From contig JAQCHR010000274.1 of assembly GCA_027619655.1 (NCBI GenBank), forward strand, positions 1 through 5,601: a stretch of DNA of 5,601 nucleotides, given 5' to 3'. Origin of the DNA: Pseudomonadota bacterium. Lineage in GTDB: Bacteria > Pseudomonadota > Alphaproteobacteria > UBA8366 > GCA-2717185. Positions 1 through 5,601 of the stretch are shown piece after piece. The notes beneath the pieces are model-generated. The model was not told where the DNA came from and did not search any database. It saw only the letters and a program-made list of their open reading frames with translations. The position numbers and the translations under genes were made by a program. The stretch's first letter is position 1. Each line of letters opens with the position of its first letter.

Positions 1-1341
1 CTGGAAATCGTTATGTCAGGTCTGAAGAAGTTCCCCGATTATCCTGATTTGCTGAACAATGCCGGCATTCTGAACGATATGCTGAAGCGCCCCGCCGGTG
101 CGGAAACCTGCTTTCGCAGACTGACGGCAGTACAGCCGCGGCGCGGCGGCGCATTCCTCGGCCTCGGCAGCGCGTTGCGGCAACAGGGCAAGTATGACGA
201 GGCCCTGCAGGCCTATGAAACGGCTGTCGCCCTGGAACCGGGGAACCCCGCGCCGCAGATCAACCGGGCCAATATGCTGGGGCAGATGGGGGAAGGCGGG
301 CGCGCGCAGGCGGCCTTCCGGGAAATCCTGCAACGCTTTCCCCAGCGGAAGGACGTTCTGGGAAATTTCGCGGCGTCGCTGGCAAATTCGGGGGACCATG
401 CCGGCGCGGCGGAACTGTATGAATCCTGTATCGAAGCCTATCCTCATGATTTTGAAGCGAATCTTTCCTGGGGAAAGGCGCTGCTGAAATCGGGCAACGC
501 GGCGGCGGCGCAAACGGTTTTCGAGACGATGGCGAGCGCCTATCCCGGCCGGGCCGGTATCTGCCCCGAACTGATCAATGCCTGTTTGAAGAACGGGGCG
601 GCGGCGCTGGCCCGCGAATACCAGGAGGCGTATCGGGAGAAATTTCCGGCCTCCGCGGATGTGTATTCCAGCGACACGATTCTGGATGCGGCCTCGGGCG
701 GCCGGGATGCCGCGGTGACCGAGGCCCGCTACGACGCCGATATCCAGGTATCCGAAATCGCCATACCGGACGGCTATGCGGACGAAGCGGCCTTCTGGAA
801 TGCCGTGTGCGCCGCGGTCTATGCCCATCCGAGCCTGCGGGAATCGCCGCAGGAAAATGCGACGCGTGAAGGCTTGCACAGCGACAATCTGGCGGAAGAA
901 CCGGTCGCGCCGGCCCTGCGTGACCTTCGCGCCGCGATAGAGAAGCATGTCCACGCGTACGCAGCCCAGCGGGCCAATGCGGGCAACCCGTTCTTCGACA
1001 ACCTGTCGCTCGACGGAAACTATTTCTGCATGTGGGCCGTCGTCATGCGGCAGGGCGGCCACCAGGAAGCGCATATCCATCCCAGTTCGCGAATCAGCGG
1101 CGTCGTTTATGCAAAAGTGCCGGCATCGATCCGCGACGGCAATGACCGGTCGGGGTGGATCGAGTTCGGGCGGCCGCATTCCGATTTCTTCCAACCGGAA
1201 ACGCTGGCGACCCGGATGTTCCAGCCGAAGCTGGGACGGCTCGTGATGTTTCCCGCCTATCTGTATCACCGGACCCTGCCGCTGGACGGCGACGATCACC
1301 GGATCAGCATCGCCTTCGATTTCTGCACGCCGGACGCCTGA
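1..1341 (+). CDS. TPR protein with C-terminal putative 2OG-Fe(II) oxygenase domain (5' partial)
   Basis: Likely an Fe(II)/2-oxoglutarate-dependent oxygenase carried on TPR repeats; the substrate is unknown. Residues are numbered from the ATG at 13. TPR-like units lie at about 11-44, 45-78, 79-111, 113-145 and 146-178, recognisable by the Gly/Ala, Ala, Phe/Tyr and Pro spacing (best unit: AFLGLGSALRQQGKYDEAL). After a linker, residues 245-440 resemble the family I know as 2OG-FeII_Oxy_5/TIGR02466: the segment NYFCMWAVVMRQGGHQEAHI, then SGVVYAKVP, GRLVMFPAYLYHR and HRISIAFDF. Candidate metal ligands are H354, H356 and H419; R430 is the likely 2OG-binding Arg. The frame is open to base 1 (LEIV before the first Met), and these residues plus MSGLKKFP fit the end of an earlier TPR helix. 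The true start is therefore probably upstream, although GGAA six bases before the ATG leaves a start at 13 possible. No signal peptide is visible, so it is probably cytoplasmic. The TGA stop is 3 bp from the convergent neighbour's stop. Confident on architecture, not on activity. Confidence 0.85.
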   Translation: MEIVMSGLKKFPDYPDLLNNAGILNDMLKRPAGAETCFRRLTAVQPRRGGAFLGLGSALRQQGKYDEALQAYETAVALEPGNPAPQINRANMLGQMGEGGRAQAAFREILQRFPQRKDVLGNFAASLANSGDHAGAAELYESCIEAYPHDFEANLSWGKALLKSGNAAAAQTVFETMASAYPGRAGICPELINACLKNGAAALAREYQEAYREKFPASADVYSSDTILDAASGGRDAAVTEARYDADIQVSEIAIPDGYADEAAFWNAVCAAVYAHPSLRESPQENATREGLHSDNLAEEPVAPALRDLRAAIEKHVHAYAAQRANAGNPFFDNLSLDGNYFCMWAVVMRQGGHQEAHIHPSSRISGVVYAKVPASIRDGNDRSGWIEFGRPHSDFFQPETLATRMFQPKLGRLVMFPAYLYHRTLPLDGDDHRISIAFDFCTPDA

Positions 1342-1369
1342 ACCCTACACCTTGCGGCACCAGAAATTG
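1317..1369. repeat. Imperfect inverted repeat spanning the two convergent stop codons
   Basis: The left arm 1317-1325 (cgatttctg) pairs with 1361-1369 (cagaaattg) over 9 positions, one of them a G-U wobble in the plus-strand RNA. After a small internal loop, gccg at 1329-1332 pairs with cggc at 1355-1358. The terminal loop is 22 nt and contains both stop codons. No T-run follows on either strand, so this is not a classical intrinsic terminator. Both arms also encode similar protein ends (DFC on plus, NFWC on minus), so the pairing may be a coincidence of coding. Confidence 0.25.
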
Positions 1370-3090
1370 TACATGCCGTCGAAGGTGCGCGGGTGGTCCT
1401 CTTCGAACGCCTGCCAATGCTCCAGGCTGCCGGGCCATCCGTCATCCGGATAGGCCTGGCGGAACCCGTCCAGCAGATGCGGCGGCAGGTGGAAGCCGCT
1501 GAAGACCAGTCCGTTGGCGTCCAGGAAAGCCTTTATGTCGGGCAGGCTGCAATGCTGTTCGCTGACATGCAGGATCAGGTCGCGGAAGCCGCTTTTCGCG
1601 TAAAAATCCTTTGAAACCAGCAATTCCGTTCCGGGAAGCCCCGCTTCACGTGTCATGAGGGCCCGGCGATAGGTTCTTAGCGCGCTGTCATCGGCATCGG
1701 TGCCGGGCCAGTCGGGGTCCTCCCGGATGGCGGAAAAATTCCCGCGGGATATGGCGCTGTAGAGCCCGGTCAGCATCAACCCGCCGGGCCGCAGCCGGTC
1801 AATCAGGATGCGCCAGGCGTCATAGGGATTTGCCATGTGATGCAGGACGCCGACGCATTCGATGATATCGAAGGTCCGGTCGAGCGCGCCGAGGCCCAGG
1901 ATATCCGCCTGCGCGAAACGGAGGTTCCTAGCGTCATACCGTTCGGCCATCAGCGCCGCATAGGCCAGGCTGCTTGTGCTCAGATCGATAGCGAGCACAT
2001 CCGCGTCCGGTCCGTAACCCAGCGCGGCGCTGACCGCCTGCTGTCCGGTCCCGCAACCGGCAATCAGCACGTTATAGGGCCGGTCCATAAACGCCAGCGC
2101 GTCCGGCGTAAAGAAATCGCCCAGCGATGCGCGGGCGATGCCGGATTGCGGCGTCTGCAGGCTGAGCCATCGGGGATACGGATCGGCTATATACTGCTGC
2201 TCGACCTTTCTGGAAGTGTCGTCGGCAATGTCGGTGAGGCGCGGAATGCCCTGCATCCCCGCCGCCAGAGCCTTGCGTTCATCCATGCAGGGCATAAGCA
2301 CGTCCCGCAGGGCGCGGGGTGCGATCTGGCGCAGGCGGTTCCTGTCCATATCCGGCGGCAACACTTCACGGCAGGGGCGGTAAAGCGACGCCAGCAGCAC
2401 GTCTTGCGCGGCGTCCATGGATTCGGCGCCCGGATCCAGTTGTCCGAGCCTGTCCTCTTCCGCCACCGTGACAAAGAAAACATATTCGTTGTTGATGCAT
2501 TGCTGCACCAGCGCGCAGACAAATTCGAAGAAGCGGCGCTCCCGGAACCGCTCATGGTCCGGTGCGAGCAACAGGTCGCGGCGGAACGCGGTGAGCAGGA
2601 ATTCGACCTCCGAATCGGTATTCACGCCATGGGTCAGGGCCAGGCGGAACAGGCGGTTCGTCAGCAGGGGCCGGCCGTCGCGCGTCTGCAGCAATATTGC
2701 CGCTGCATCCCAGCCTTCCGCGCGGCCGGCGGCAAGGATGCGGGCGAGGGGCGCCTGTTCCTTCAGCAAGCGGATGGCGGAAACCGCGAGGGCCTGGCGA
2801 TCGACATCATGAAACGAAAACGCCGCTTCCAGCCCGCGAATCGAAATATCGATTTCCGGGTTTATTTCGTAGCGCTGCAGCAGGGATGCGAGAAGGCGGG
2901 CCGCCTCGCGCAGCCGGGGATCGATCGCCAGCGCTGCGCTGCCCTGTTCGATGGCGCCCGCCGGATCGTCGGCTTCCAGCAGGGCCAGCGCCAGCCTGTA
3001 CCGAAGCGGTGCGGATTTCGGCTTCCGGGCGATCTCGCGCTCCAGCTGCGCGATGGCGGTTTCGGTGGAATGCGGAGCGGAAAACGGCAT
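1345..3090 (-). CDS. TPR-containing class I SAM-dependent methyltransferase
   Basis: Probable methyltransferase using S-adenosylmethionine; the acceptor is unknown. The protein has 581 residues. Residues about 10-75 are a TPR-like region (PLRYRLALALLEADDPAGAI, then ALAIDP). Residues about 80-290 are mainly helical, with the segment QQCINNEYVFF at 196-206. The motif QQYIADPYPRW at 298-308 precedes the catalytic domain, as I recall from related TPR methyltransferases. The Rossmann fold shows motif I VLIAGCGTG at 341-349, an acidic residue D369 (AIDLS) for the ribose, D396 (QADILGL) near the adenine, FDIIECVGVLHHM at 407-419 and LRPGG at 433-437. A C-terminal part of about 140 residues ends in FWCRKV. 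No signal peptide or membrane segment is visible. The start was chosen at ATG 3090-3088 because it lies 22 bp after the uvrA stop with a weak GGA at suitable spacing. The frame stays open further upstream, but there it gives an Arg/Ser/Trp-rich peptide that is only the shadow of uvrA. It is probably transcribed with uvrA. Confidence 0.9.
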   Translation of the reverse strand: MPFSAPHSTETAIAQLEREIARKPKSAPLRYRLALALLEADDPAGAIEQGSAALAIDPRLREAARLLASLLQRYEINPEIDISIRGLEAAFSFHDVDRQALAVSAIRLLKEQAPLARILAAGRAEGWDAAAILLQTRDGRPLLTNRLFRLALTHGVNTDSEVEFLLTAFRRDLLLAPDHERFRERRFFEFVCALVQQCINNEYVFFVTVAEEDRLGQLDPGAESMDAAQDVLLASLYRPCREVLPPDMDRNRLRQIAPRALRDVLMPCMDERKALAAGMQGIPRLTDIADDTSRKVEQQYIADPYPRWLSLQTPQSGIARASLGDFFTPDALAFMDRPYNVLIAGCGTGQQAVSAALGYGPDADVLAIDLSTSSLAYAALMAERYDARNLRFAQADILGLGALDRTFDIIECVGVLHHMANPYDAWRILIDRLRPGGLMLTGLYSAISRGNFSAIREDPDWPGTDADDSALRTYRRALMTREAGLPGTELLVSKDFYAKSGFRDLILHVSEQHCSLPDIKAFLDANGLVFSGFHLPPHLLDGFRQAYPDDGWPGSLEHWQAFEEDHPRTFDGMYNFWCRKV

Positions 3091-3098
3091 GCAGGCAA

Positions 3099-3102
3099 TC
3101 CG
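3099..3102 (-). promoter_or_regulatory. Weak Shine-Dalgarno supporting the methyltransferase start
   Basis: On the minus strand the 22-bp gap after the uvrA stop contains cgga. Eight bases separate it from the ATG at 3090-3088. The match to the anti-Shine-Dalgarno is short, so initiation may depend partly on translational coupling to uvrA. It supports this ATG over longer versions that would run into uvrA. Confidence 0.35.
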
Positions 3103-3112
3103 CGCGACGGCG

Positions 3113-5601
<2,489 letters not shown>

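Noticed and set aside
16..1299. 427-codon open frame on the minus strand opposite the TPR-oxygenase gene
   Set aside because: The plus-strand frame shows TPR repeats and oxygenase motifs. The antisense product is Arg-rich and shows no domain.

Overview
The window holds three genes and almost no non-coding DNA. It looks like chromosomal DNA of a high-GC alphaproteobacterium, possibly Rhodospirillales-like. Three things suggest this: strongly G/C-ending codons, a UvrA whose first zinc-finger half reads CPVSG instead of CPxCG (a form I recall from alphaproteobacterial UvrA), and a tetratricopeptide-repeat (TPR) methyltransferase of a type I associate with that class. The taxon is an inference, and GC content was judged by eye, not computed.

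Layout: positions 1-1341 (+) carry the 3' part of a gene for a TPR protein with a C-terminal putative 2-oxoglutarate/Fe(II) oxygenase domain. Its 5' end lies outside the window. Positions 1345-3090 (-) carry a complete 581-residue protein with an N-terminal TPR-like region, a helical middle region and a class I S-adenosylmethionine (SAM)-dependent methyltransferase domain. Positions 3113-5601 (-) carry the 3' part of uvrA, which encodes the ATPase subunit of the UvrABC excinuclease. About 120 N-terminal residues are cut off by the right edge. The oxygenase and methyltransferase genes converge with only 3 bp between their stop codons. uvrA and the methyltransferase gene run in the same direction, 22 bp apart.

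uvrA is a housekeeping DNA-repair gene. The methyltransferase gene is placed to be co-transcribed downstream of it, but nothing shows that it acts in repair. The other two proteins share an architecture: TPR-type helical repeats at the N-terminus and a small-group-modifying enzyme at the C-terminus. This makes a common target or pathway conceivable but unproven. I see no mobile element, CRISPR array, tRNA, rRNA or integration site. I found no clearly novel system. The most useful leads are the paired TPR-enzyme genes, the HxH metal motif of the oxygenase, and the near-zero convergent junction with an imperfect inverted repeat across both stop codons.
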